DNA of 64,000 nt, from positions 1,131,001 through 1,195,000 of the forward strand of contig JASJOG010000076.1 of the NCBI GenBank assembly GCA_030142905.1, read 5' to 3'. Position 1 is the stretch's first letter; every line of letters begins with the position of its first letter. The DNA comes from Heliopora coerulea. Its lineage: Eukaryota; Cnidaria; Anthozoa; Scleralcyonacea; Helioporidae. Below, one piece after another: positions 1-10,334 of the stretch. Position numbers and translations under genes: made by a program. The notes beneath the pieces are model-generated. The model searched no databases, was not told the DNA's origin, and saw nothing but the letters and a program-made list of their open reading frames with translations.

Positions 1-586
1 AATAAGACAGCAAGTACCAAACCAACAATCACCAAACAAAATCTGAAACATTTAAAATAACATTGACCATCAGATGTGGTAATGTGGAACATGTCTTACT
101 GTACACAAAAATGTCACTCTTTCACTCTTCTTCAGTAACATTTGTTTACCTATTTTTTATGGCCTAACTTGCATTCTTCAATTTTCACAGACACTGTATC
201 ACATCGCACTATCTCACTTACAAGTAGCCTGTATCTGGCTGAAATTTATTGTATCTCATCACCTCCAAAATAGGAATTGGTTGGTTAGCTGAATCAGAAA
301 GGCTTGCTAAAGCAAAGAAAGACGTAGACGACTTTCCCTACCTCAAAACGCTCCTAACCATCGTGTCATTAAAGTTCCATGACGCCATTAATTAGCAATT
401 AGCAACCTATTTAGTAAACACCTTTACGACAAGCTAGTTAATTATGTATCGTTTCAATAGTGTCGTGAACCTGTGCTTACAGCAAAACATATTACACTAC
501 ATCTTGAATTCGCTCAAAAACTCGTCTCTCAGGATTGTTTATCCAAACTGCCTCAAGTGAAACCGCACAACAAAACTGATGCGACG

Positions 587-638
<52 letters not shown>

Positions 639-1513
639 GACTGGCTGCCATAGTAATTAAAATCTCCCGGTCTCGAGAGATTGAAACGACGTGTTCACTT
701 CGACAAACAACTTTCTGGTGAATGCAAAAATAAGCGTCATTTTACATGCTGTTTTTCTTATTTTCGAATGCGAAACTTTCCCCGCCTGTTAGCATCAAAA
801 TAAACGTGAGATATTAACAATCATGGCGTTTTCTGCGGTCTGGCAACAAGAGCTCTCATCTGCACTTGAAGCGAACAAGTAGTCAATGAAGGTGTTCACA
901 GGTCCTCTAATATACGCATGAGAAATACGTTCAAAACCTACAAAGTATGAAGTTTTTTTTAAAAATTATTACTTAGATGGTTCGACGATCTCCATCGAAA
1001 GCGATAACGTAAGTGAATAGGCCACTTTTCCGCTCAGAAGGTTACACGCACAGCTTGCAAGCTGTGTGCAGTTATAATATATCATCTATTATGCATGAGT
1101 GAGAGCTAAAATTCCTCATGTTTATTTGACACAAGTGGAGAACAAACTGGTTTACTAAAGTAGCTTATTTGCTGAGGTGGATGGCGTTCCGGCGTAAGTA
1201 TACACAGCTGGCATGCACTAATACACTCGAAAGTGATTCTGTCACACAGCATTTACACGGAGAGAGACACTACAAATATTCACAACTACTAAAAATAATA
1301 ATAGGTAGCACAATACGTAACTTTTTTTAATACAAATAAACAATAGCAAGCTCTAACAATAGTCCGACTTTTTAGTACAGGACGCATTTCACATAATATT
1401 ATTTCCGAAACTTAGAACACAATCTTTATCAGATAAGAACAAAATGGACGGCGATACCGCATTTCTTTAATTTCTTCCAAATTAGTCTACAGAATCAGAA
1501 TAAAAATACTCAC
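1..1513 (-). other. First intron of KCNQ-like gene (partial)
   Basis: This stretch lies 3' of the first coding exon of the minus-strand channel gene and is read as its first intron. I found no second KCNQ exon (S1-S3 helices) on the minus strand, so the rest of the gene should lie beyond the left edge. The only recognisable content is a TA microsatellite. Confidence 0.5.
585..636. repeat. (TA)n microsatellite
   Basis: Near-perfect alternating TA tract of about 52 bases with one CA interruption near the left end. Confidence 0.9.
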
Positions 1514-1689
1514 ATTGCAAAGTGATACGAACGGCTGAGAGGCCCACATGGTCGTTCCAGAAAGTTATAGCATGAGGACTGAAACCTCTTGTACCGGACG
1601 CGAATTCCAGCCTCAAGAAGTGGTATACTAAACAATCTAAAACGGGTACGTTCGTCCGAGTTCGCCGCTCCATCAGAGTACATATCCAT
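1514..1689 (-). CDS. KCNQ-type voltage-gated K+ channel, first coding exon (partial gene)
   Basis: Encodes 58 residues from the ATG at 1689 and then two bases of a split codon before a consensus donor (GTGAGT, at 1508-1513 on this strand). The C-terminal part reads CYNFLERPCG then SYHFA. This matches the block just before and at the start of helix S1 in KCNQ channels and is closest to KCNQ1 (YNFLERPTG then YHFA). As I recall it, human KCNQ1 exon 1 also ends at this YHFA position in phase 2, so position and phase of the intron support the call. Members are tetrameric plasma-membrane channels giving slow, non-inactivating K+ currents. The N-terminus is short compared with KCNQ1, and the Trp usual after ERPxG is absent. 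Only this exon is in the window. Confidence 0.62.
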
Positions 1690-3254
1690 TCGGGGAAACG
1701 TCAAAGTTGTCTGTGAATCGAGAGAAGTGCTACAAGTCGCGCTTATCGATACATTTTAATACCAGTTGAACTCGCTCTAACTCCCCAGCTGATCAACGAG
1801 AAAGTTCTTCGTTCCTCCATTTTCGGAGCGAAACAAACAGAAGCAGTTGAACTACTCGCTATATTCATTTTACATCTATTGACATGATTAAACGAAGAAG
1901 GTTCAAATGATCTCCCAATTGTTCATGTAAAACGTTAACTAACTTTAGATGTAAATAAACGCTTTCGGCGTCAAGTTGTATCACGTGTGTCATTTAGCAA
2001 GAATGGAGCAAATTGATTGGTTATAACCCGTTATCGATATTTCTTAATAGCCGATGTGACACGATGTTTCTTGCAAGTCAGTGAATGACCCTTAGTTTTG
2101 ACACGTAGAAGTCACTAATGACCGGTAAAGCGAAGACAAACCTTACGGAGTAACTGCAACGGCGGTCTTTTTCCAGCGCATTTTTAAAATTCGGCATTGG
2201 AGCACAGTCGGGCTACCCTTGCCACCAGCAATTTTAACACACGTTGTGGTGATGTCACAAGTGCAGATTTTTAGAGGACAATTTTAAATCAACACAGTGC
2301 CGCAACAAAATTTCTTTAAAAACCACTCACAAATACCATGTAACATGCATCAGTTTGTTTTTTTTGTGCAACGTTGGTTTGGTTAAAAATCTTCGACAAA
2401 AATCGTGACTCCGCTTCTTGTGTTCTCAGTTTTTGAGGTGATTGAAAATATGGATATAAAGTATATTTCAATGAAAATGCTCTTCTCTCGTTCTCATTCC
2501 GCAGTGGTTTTCGCGAGAAAACGATGATCGCTTTCACCCATTTCTCTCGGGTACCTTTGCTATGAAAGAGATGTAAGTATGAAGGATGTGAGGATGCTTC
2601 GTCACAACGAATTCTTGCTCGTTGTAAGATCCGAGAAACGATATTCGAGATATGGCTGCGAACACGATGCCTCGTAAAATGGCTTTTGCCAGCTTAGGTA
2701 ACTTGCTAAGATTCCGAGAAAGAAAAACATCTGTAAAAAATTAGGGTGGTAGTTTCATTAAAAAACTGCAAGAGAAATTTTAGGTCGTCGGTCAACCTTG
2801 GCTGAAGATTTCAGCTGTTCAAAGCGTGTTCAATTTTCAAGCCTAGTGTAAAAGTGCTAATCACCGCCCCCGTCGCACCGATTCGCAAATTTTTGAGAAA
2901 GGGAAGAACAAGCAAGTAGCTAAGCAATCTTGGAAATGTTTGAATAGTCTCAAAGCATAAATTAGAAATTTTTAATTGTAAATCAAAGCATGGCAGGGTT
3001 AGGCTATCAACAGGAGAAGGAACTCACTACAGAAAAACAAGACGAAACAAAATAAAATAAAATAACATAAAAAACACACAAGCAATTTAACTTACATATG
3101 ATACCAAAAATCCGCCGAAATCAGAGTTTCATGTGTGAACAATCGCCCTATCTGATGTGATAACTTTTAGTTCCGGCACAAGGCCAATCCGGTAAAGTGT
3201 GAACGCGTACCTTGTTCCAATTCTGGGGCATTTCTGTTCATACCAGGCCCCCGG
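1690..3254. other. Upstream region of KCNQ-like gene, no gene seen
   Basis: Probably holds the 5' UTR and promoter of the channel gene. I saw no coding exon, RNA gene or clear element apart from an A-rich AAAAT-type tract near 3035-3075. Short open frames here have no recognisable composition or splice context. Confidence 0.4.
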
Positions 3255-3489
3255 TATAGTGTATTAAAGGCGCTGAGGTCCAGTGTAGATAGCTTCGATA
3301 AAACAGCGGCGTTCTAGAGGTTATACACTATCTAAAATATAGAAAATAAGCTTCTCGACGTTTCGAGCGAAGGCCCTTCGTCCGGAGATTAGTAGCAAGT
3401 AGAGATTAGTTTATTATCGAGAAGCTTATTTTCTATATTTTAGATAGTGTATAACCTCTAGAACGCCGCTGTTTTATAGTGTATTAAAG
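3255..3489. mobile_element. Fold-back element with perfect 61-bp inverted arms and 15-bp flanking repeat
   Basis: Arms at 3298-3358 and 3417-3477 are exact reverse complements over 61 bases with a 58-base loop. The 15-mer TATAGTGTATTAAAG occurs at 3255-3269 and again at 3475-3489, overlapping the last three bases of the right arm. That is what a target-site duplication would look like. The loop carries ACGTTTCGAGC followed by CCCTTCGTC, a signature shared with other repeats in the window. Arm identity suggests recent origin. The long duplication fits target-primed insertion better than a cut-and-paste transposon, but the class is unknown. Confidence 0.7.
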
Positions 3490-3651
3490 TTAATTTAGAA
3501 TTTTTTAAAGTTAAATAGTCCTCTTTTTCTCTAATTTCTAAAAGTTATCATCCACTTGGGGAAGTTTTTTGCGCAAACCGGTGAAGCGCAACCATCTTCG
3601 GCCGGTATTACAGGAAATTTGACCCACCCCCCAAAAAATTGGACACCCCCC

Positions 3652-3679
3652 GGACCAAATTTCCTGGGAAATTTGGTCC
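3652..3679. repeat. Near-perfect 28-bp palindrome
   Basis: Two 13-base arms (GGACCAAATTTCC and its complement) around a TG centre, set in C-rich and G-rich flanks. It can form a tight hairpin. The overlapping open frames on both strands across 3530-3780 come from this symmetric sequence and are not taken as genes. Confidence 0.7.
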
Positions 3680-3761
3680 CCCCGGGGGCCACATTTTCTA
3701 GAATATTTGGCCGCCTCTCTCGCAAATTTGGCCCCCACGAAAACATAGCTTACTTGTTCTC

Positions 3762-5552
3762 ATTACGTTCACCTTAGGCTGACTATGCTCGGAAATCGTC
3801 AAGTTTTTACTAAAACCAAGTTCCTAAACATGTTTGACAGTTTCATAGTCAAAATTCTTCATTAAATTGAAATACTTATGACCAAGAGCTAAAAGTTTGA
3901 AAGCGTACTTTTCGCCCTTTGTTTTGAAAATGTTAATATACACGCGTCTTATAAATAACAGCAATTATAAATTAGGTTAAAAATAGTCTTTTGAATGGAA
4001 ATACCACGTTGAGTTTAGGATGTTACTACTAGGAGAATGTTTCGTCTGATATTGTTCGCAAATGCGACTTCGGACGACGTTATCTTCTGATCTGGTGAGC
4101 TGTCACGAATACGCGAGTGGAGACCATAAACATGCTCATGTGTCTTTATTCAATATAAAGCGAGTCCAATTGTTCTACAACGTAAACACAACAAACCTCC
4201 AAAGGTTTGGCCTCTTTCCGCTCACCACTGACCTTAAAACTTACAACCCCCGTTGGGAAAACCACAAACAGTTCAGTGTATATGTCTTGATTCGTACCGT
4301 ATCGGTCGAATCCTATTTACAACTATAACTACATCCCCCCAGCGGTTCTATTTTGACACAAAAAAGGCGCGACAATGTCTTCGTCGGTTAATCGGAGAGC
4401 GTTCGGTAACAGATATGTTTTGAAGTTATCTGCTGGTAAAGAATATTAGTTACGCAATATAGTAACGAAAAACAGAAACATTTGTTCGAAAAACACCACA
4501 AGCACAAAAACATTCCGTAAAAACAAAAGGACCAAGGATTAGATGACTCACAAAAACATGAGTTGGTGGCCTCCAGGATCCTGTGCTGTCCCAGTCATCG
4601 TTTGATCGTTGCACAAGTGAAGCGATCCAAATCCACCATACTGGGAAAGCTCACTGGATAACGTGGTCATCTGTTGGAGGGCAGCCAGTAAATGTTTACG
4701 ACAGCATATATGATGACTTGACTGAATCAACCGAGAAACAATTAGCGCAATGCTATCACAATTGTATTGACCAGGCAGGCCAGCTACACGATGAAATGGC
4801 TTCAATCCAGAAGCAGAAAGGATCCACCGAATTGTGGTCTATTTGCTATTGCAAGTGCATATGAACTAGCAAGGGGAAATATCCATTGATTTTAATTACG
4901 AAGTTTCGTTTTACCAGTCAGCAATGAGAAATCACCTAGTCGATTGCCTAGAAAAGGAAGAAATCTCGTCGTTCCCTCATGCTCGAAAAACGGCTGCAGT
5001 GTATAACAACGAAGAAAAGCAACTCATAATACAAATTCATTGTGCTTGTCAATTGCCAGAGTATGGCGAAATGGTTCAGTGTGCATGATCTTTGTGACAT
5101 GTAGTATCATCTACCGTGTACGAATTTAAGCCAATGTCCAGGGGAAGATGAGGAATGGCTTTGCCAGACGTGTGCTCCGCTTTGTTAATATGAACTGAAC
5201 TTATATATTTATGGATGTTCATAAGAACTCAACTTAACATTTCCTTTGTAGTATATTGTAAAATAAAGTGTAATTTCCAGTGCATGTTAACATTTTCTTC
5301 GGCGCATGATGTTATCGTTTGATAACGTTGAGTTGTTTATAGATTTAAATAATTTATGATATCTTAGAAAATACTATATATACCGTTATCGTTTACTATA
5401 TATACCGTTACAAAGCAGGTCAAAACAACTGAACGCGAAAAGTACGCTTTCAAACTTTTAGCTCTTGGTCGCAAGTCTCACTATACTGAAACTGGCAAAC
5501 GTGTTTAGGAGCTTGGTTTTATCCTAGCCTAGTCGCCTACGGTGTACCTAAT
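3762..5552. mobile_element. Decayed DNA transposon with long terminal inverted repeats
   Basis: The left end (about 3762-3925) and right end (about 5420-5552) are diverged inverted copies. Shared blocks include CTTGGTTTT, ACATGTTTGACAGTTTCA against its diverged complement, and GACCAAGAGCTAAAAG then TTTGAAAGCGTACTTTTCGC. The copies differ by small indels, so the element is old. Between the ends lies a broken gene for a Ulp1-like protease with a PHD-finger-like tail. No transposase was recognised and the target duplication is not clear. The superfamily is left open. Confidence 0.65.
4562..5188 (+). pseudogene. Ulp1-like cysteine protease plus PHD-finger-like tail, transposon-borne, broken
   Basis: In one frame from 4562 the sequence reads VGGLQDPVLSQ, then TSEAIQIHHTGKAHWIT, then VNVYDSIYDDL. 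This resembles the His-containing strand and the following DS segment of the C48/Ulp1 protease fold found as a gene in many animal transposons. A stop after CKCI at about 4864 breaks it where the catalytic Cys segment would be. A further segment resumes with YQSAMRNHL and a serine-rich tail. After another frame change the end reads CACQLPEYGEMVQC, then CPGEDEEWLCQTCAPLC and a stop, a Cys-rich pattern like a degenerate PHD finger. Stops and frameshifts show it is not functional. It sits inside inverted repeats and so is mobile-element cargo, not a host SUMO protease. Confidence 0.65.
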
Positions 5553-6773
5553 AGGATAATCTATATGTTTTTAGAGGAGGCCAACTTTGACTTTTTAGAA
5601 AGTATACAGTTTCGTGGAAAATCTGTGCATGATATTCTCGTAGTCTAACTGGTCACGTACATAAATGTGACGTTTAAAGTATGACTTACGCAAAGTAATT
5701 CTGAGAACCAATAATAAGGACAAAAGAACCTCATTTAATTATAGGAAATAATGCAGCAGTAAAGGGGTCCATTTCATTACATGGCCTATAAATCTAAATC
5801 ACTGACCTTGTCCGTTCTTGCGTGACTGTCTCCCTTTTATCTCTTTTTCGCAATCATGAGCTAGTCTGTCGATGATTACGAATAAATGAAGTTCTTAGCA
5901 TCACCTATCAAAATTTGAATGGTTTTAGAAGCAAATAAGTAACAGGTTTCCATCCTTCTCTATCAGCGTTCTCTAGTATAATGTACATGTGGTCTCGACA
6001 GGCAGATTACCCAAAGCAAGCGTACAATGCATGTTTCCCCCGAAAACATCAAACACAGCAAGATAACATCTTTCACCTTTGCCTTTTGAATGTCTCGAAT
6101 TCTCGTTCGTACGGTTGAATTATTAACCCTGAATTTCTGCCATAGACGCCGGAAATATGAGGGAGAATGCAATTCTTCTCAGTGCTTTCCTGTGCTCATG
6201 TTCATCAATTATTTAAAAAAATGATACTAAAAAAGCCCCATTGATGTTTCCCTAGTGCGCCATTAGGTTTTGGGCTAAAATTGAAACCGAAAAACCCATC
6301 CGTCATTTCGTCATCTAACTTATTAATTGAACAGAGGTTCAATGCTTATTGTTCGCACATGCGTTGGGCATCTTTATTTTTAGCGTTGAATAGTCAAATT
6401 TCCGGTCACCGATAGCATATTCGGGGCAAGATGGGTGTATAAACTCCTACGTTTCGCCAACCACCGACATTCCCAGCAATAAGTCCTAACACTCTGCATA
6501 ACAGTGTCACGATAATTGTGGTTACTGCTGTAAATAAAGTGGATCAAAGCAATAAAGCTATTTCATCCTTTTATCGCATGCTGTTGCAATGTAGAAAAGC
6601 GATCTTGTGAAATAAGCAGTTTGAAAAATATTGCGACATTTGTTGGGGCTTTCTAATTGGCCGGTCAGTTGGTCCACGATAATGGACCAATGACAGCCTG
6701 ACCGGAAATAATTACGGCCTTGGAAAATAGCCATTTTGAACAAACAAGGGGCAATTAAATATGGTCATTATAT
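5553..6773. other. Intergenic region between transposon and Tribbles gene
   Basis: No convincing exon or element seen. Open frames on either strand are short and lack splice context. The last few hundred bases probably include the distal Tribbles promoter. Confidence 0.4.
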
Positions 6774-6783
6774 CCATATATGG
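6774..6783. promoter_or_regulatory. Perfect CArG box (candidate SRF site) upstream of Tribbles gene
   Basis: CCATATATGG matches the CC(A/T)6GG consensus exactly and lies about 400 bases upstream of the Tribbles start codon. A YY1-like GCCATTTTG lies about 40 bases before it. The match is seen in sequence; binding is inferred. Confidence 0.4.
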
Positions 6784-7189
6784 CATATGGCAACCATGCA
6801 TTTATGAGGGAGTCGTGGCGTAATCGTCGGAGAAAATTTTGAAATTGCGTCAGGCGGCCATTGGGAGAAGTTGCATTAACGTTGTGTTGCGAAACCACCA
6901 GATAATAGAAAGATTTCATCAGAATGGTTTCACTAGGCTTAAACCGAGTCTGTTGAAGGGATTGGCCGTAGCTTGGCCTGCCCTACAACAAACGAAGTTT
7001 TTCCTTTTGCTGTGGATTTGTGATTTGGATTGCGTGTGCAATCGCCGACGTCGTCTCACAGAAAAACTGCAACGTCATTTAAAGGAGACAATCACAAACC
7101 GAAAGATCTCGACAACAGCGCCTTCGTCACTGTTGAAGGACAACGAAGTGGCAGAACCTAACGTTTCATTATATAGCGTTCTAGCTTAA

Positions 7190-8119
7190 ATGCTTTACCA
7201 CCGGCGAAGTCATCCATACCAGAGAAATGGAATTAAACGAAATACTGATCAACCGTCAGTGCCAAACTTGACAGCAAACCAAGCGAGGAATGAGCAGGAA
7301 CTGCAAACTAACCTCAAAACACCAGGTCATCAAACGTCAAGACTCAGTAAAGGTAATCCTCTTTCACAGGGCCAGAATGTGTTCAAAATTAGTAAATACA
7401 TTCTGCTGGATGGAAATGCAGGGAGTTCATTTAATCGTGTGATTGATTGCCAAAATCGTGCTGAACTTACATGTAAGATTGTGGATGCAAAAAAGCTTGG
7501 CGATGTGATTGCTCCATACAGCCATTTGACATCGCACGAGAACATTAACGAAATTGTGGACATAGTTATTGGAGAGAGTAAAGCGTATGTATTCATGCAA
7601 CGTTCTTACGGTGACTTACATAGCTACGTGAGGACGAAGAAACGTTTAAAAGAAGAAGAAGCTACTAGATTGTTCGTGCAGATTGTCCGAGCAGTGTCTC
7701 ACTGTCATCGATCTGGAATCGTTTTACGGGACTTAAAACTGAGGAAATTTGTATTCAAGAATAAAGATAGGTAAGGGGATTTCTTTTAGTTGAAGTTCGC
7801 CATGTGGATGGCTCGTTTCTTTGTGTATTGTTAGCTCATCATGAATGAAGTACAGCGTTGTGGTATTGTGGCAACTTCATTGTTAGGATTTCTTTGTCAA
7901 CTGATACTCGTTGCTAAGGTCGTTTGATTCGTTGAATGTAAGTCGGGAGATCACTCCGGGAGTGAAAACTTCAATACCTTACATTAAAAAAAAAAAGTTT
8001 AAAGATATTTTGAAGGTCAATGTTTTCTTGCTAATTGAAAAGCCGGCTTTGAAACAGGTATACGAGTCACTCGTTCATAATTTTTCGCTTTAGTCTTTCG
8101 CATATTTGTGAATGCAGTC

Positions 8120-8156
<37 letters not shown>

Positions 8157-9533
8157 ATTTCAATACTTATAGGTCGTTTCTACGTATATTGAAATGCCTA
8201 GGTTATTTTTCCCATTTTACCGCAGAAGTGGGATTATAACGAACGAAATCGCTGTGATTTAAGCGTGGGAAGGAAATGTTCTGACGCGAAGCATTGGCTC
8301 TTGGCCACACGAGGGAAGACGTAAATGTAACAATAATTGCGCCATTCCTCCATTTTATTTTCAATGATATTTGTGGTGAAGAAAGGACTGTAATGTTATT
8401 GTTGAACGATCACTGTTCCTAGGACTGGTTTACTGAGAAAACAAGTGGTTTCTGAAAACTTTACCCTTGTCTAGATGGCATAATGAATTCTCTTTTGGCC
8501 GGAAGTTGTATTATTCCAAATTAAATTTCGTTCTTCCTATTGCGTGGCACGTCGGACATCCTGTGACATTGTTTACTCAGAATATCAACAGCGCAGGGGC
8601 GTTCGAAGCACGGGGTGGCGAAAGTTGAAAATTTTTGCTCCCAACATAGGAAAATTTTTCGATATTAAATGATGAACTCGAACAACTCCAGAGCTGTGGG
8701 ACAGTTACTAAATTACTTGGTAAATACAAACTTTTTAGAGAATTTGGTCTATTGGATGTGTGAAATTAAGAGGTGCTTGAAAGTAAATGTTAAGTTACTT
8801 AAGGTCTTGGACTCTGAAATACCATGAAAATGAAAGAAAGGCTAAATGGAAAAATCATTTTTGTCTCTCAGAGTCAAATTTTATAGGAGACTGTAAAATA
8901 TCTCTGCTGCCAAATTTGGGCATTGCTGGCCCCACTACTGGTGCCCCAAAGGAATATGAATATTTTCATAACCTGAAGAGAAAGTAGTTACATGGACTAA
9001 TTTTAAAAGCAAGAATGGATTTAACATCCAATAATGCTTTCTCTTTTAGAACTGAGTTGAAATTAGAGTGTTTGGAGGATGCGTGTGTCCTTCAGGGACC
9101 TAATGATACCTTAAAAGATAAACATGGCTGTCCTGCATATGTCAGTCCAGAACTATTACATTGTACTGGTGGCTATTCTGGTAAGCTTGCCGACATATGG
9201 AGTCTTGGAGTAATGTTATATACCATGCTTGTTGGATGTTATCCTTTTCAAGATGTAGAACCTACTGTACTTTTTTCAAAAATTCGAAGAGGACACTTCA
9301 TCATTCCAGATTCTTTATCATCTAAGGCAAAATGTCTGATTCGGTCAATGATGAGACAAGAGCCATCTCAACGTTTGAATGCAGAAGAGATTTTGGAGCA
9401 TCCATGGTTCAAGTCAACATTTTACCCCACAAACTCTCAACGCATTGACAAGAGAACTCTCGACCAAACAGTACCTAACATAAGTGTTGAAGATTCATAT
9501 TTTTTGCCTGTAAAGAACCATGTTTCACTGTAA
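7190..9533 (+). CDS. TRIB: Tribbles pseudokinase (TRIB1/2-like), two exons
   Basis: Exons 7190-7770 and 9050-9533 join in phase (donor GTAAGG, acceptor TTTTAG) to give 354 residues; human TRIB2 has 343. Tribbles proteins are catalytically weak or dead kinase-fold scaffolds that bring COP1 ubiquitin ligase to substrates such as C/EBP and modulate MEK and AKT signalling. The kinase-fold domain spans about residues 65-314 and lacks a glycine-rich loop. The Lys of the VAIK position is kept (K96 in ELTCKIVD). The catalytic loop reads [10 protein letters not shown] (D181, K183), and the DFG site is replaced by CLE within LECLEDA, a Tribbles hallmark. Then come [12 protein letters not shown] and the MEK-docking-like ILEHPWF (308-314). 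DQTVP (332-336) is the COP1-binding motif. The start follows an in-frame stop immediately upstream, making this the first possible ATG in the frame. Confidence 0.95.
7771..9049 (+). other. Tribbles intron with (TG)n(TA)n tract
   Basis: Single intron within the kinase-fold coding region, directly after the KNKDR segment of the catalytic loop. It holds a TG-then-TA microsatellite at 8120-8156 and otherwise no recognisable element. Confidence 0.8.
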
Positions 9534-9715
9534 ATTTCTCATGGAAACATCTTGTACAGGTTTTAAACTGTAAGATATTCCCTGACTGTTGATATAACAT
9601 CATGCACTTATATTTACAATATTTAGCAAGTAATAGAACTTTGTAAATATAGAACAGTGAAATTAGAACTATTGAAATATTTTCAGGGCCCTGGAAAGGA
9701 TGTTCAGAATGTAAA

Positions 9716-9721
9716 AATAAA
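9716..9721 (+). terminator. Candidate poly(A) signal of Tribbles gene
   Basis: AATAAA about 180 bases after the stop codon, the first canonical hexamer in the 3' UTR. Confidence 0.5.
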
Positions 9722-9831
9722 GGTGGAATAAGTGTTATATTCTTTATTATTTGTGAAGTGTTGGATATGTGCATTTGCTTCTGTTCATTGCAGTCCCACA
9801 CCTGGTGTAGGAGTGAGGGTGGGGCAGTTGC

Positions 9832-10326
9832 TAGTGCTAGGCGATACCAGGATTTTTATTTCGATACTGATACCGATTATTTGAAAATTGGTATCGGTCG
9901 ATACCGATACCTATTTCGATACCAAAATGACTGCGAAGTTTTAATTTTCGATACCATAAGTGAGTACTTATAATGCCGGTATTGTTCACTTCCAATACTT
10001 CGTGCGATTGTGAAAATGTAGTCTTGAACAAGGTAGGTTTTCATACTTATATTTTATGCTAAGACTTTAACATTACTAAATGAAGCTGCGACTAAGCCAA
10101 CAGCCCAATGATACTTAAGTTGGTGTACTTCCTTTTTATAGTTATTTTAATAGTTTGTTGAACCTCTAACTGTTTAACGAAAAAATTGATCATAAGAAAA
10201 AGTAAAGTAACACACATAGCCAAAAAACCGGAAGCAAGTATTGAGCGATACCAGATCAGTAGTCGATACCACTGCTCGTGGTATCGCTGGTATCAAATAC
10301 CAAGTACTCGGTATCGCCCAGCACTA
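9832..10326. mobile_element. hAT-type MITE with 8-bp target duplication
   Basis: The element is flanked on both sides by the same 8-mer, GCAGTTGC (9824-9831 and 10327-10334). Its ends are inverted: TAGTGCTAGGCGATACC on the left and, read inward, TAGTGCTGGGCGATACC on the right. Eight-base duplications and a (C/T)AGTG start are typical of hAT elements. The 495-base interior is rich in GATACC/GGTATC palindromes and has no coding capacity, so it depends on an autonomous relative. It lies just downstream of the Tribbles poly(A) site. Confidence 0.85.
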
Positions 10327-10334
10327 GCAGTTGC

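Noticed and set aside
3531..3777. Overlapping open frames on both strands
   Set aside because: Product of symmetric, palindromic GC-rich sequence.
6839..7189. 116-codon frame directly upstream of the Tribbles ATG
   Set aside because: It contains no ATG, begins at a TTG and has no family motif. It is most likely the 5' UTR.
9475..9801. 108-codon minus-strand frame
   Set aside because: It overlaps the Tribbles 3' end and 3' UTR and shows no recognisable protein.
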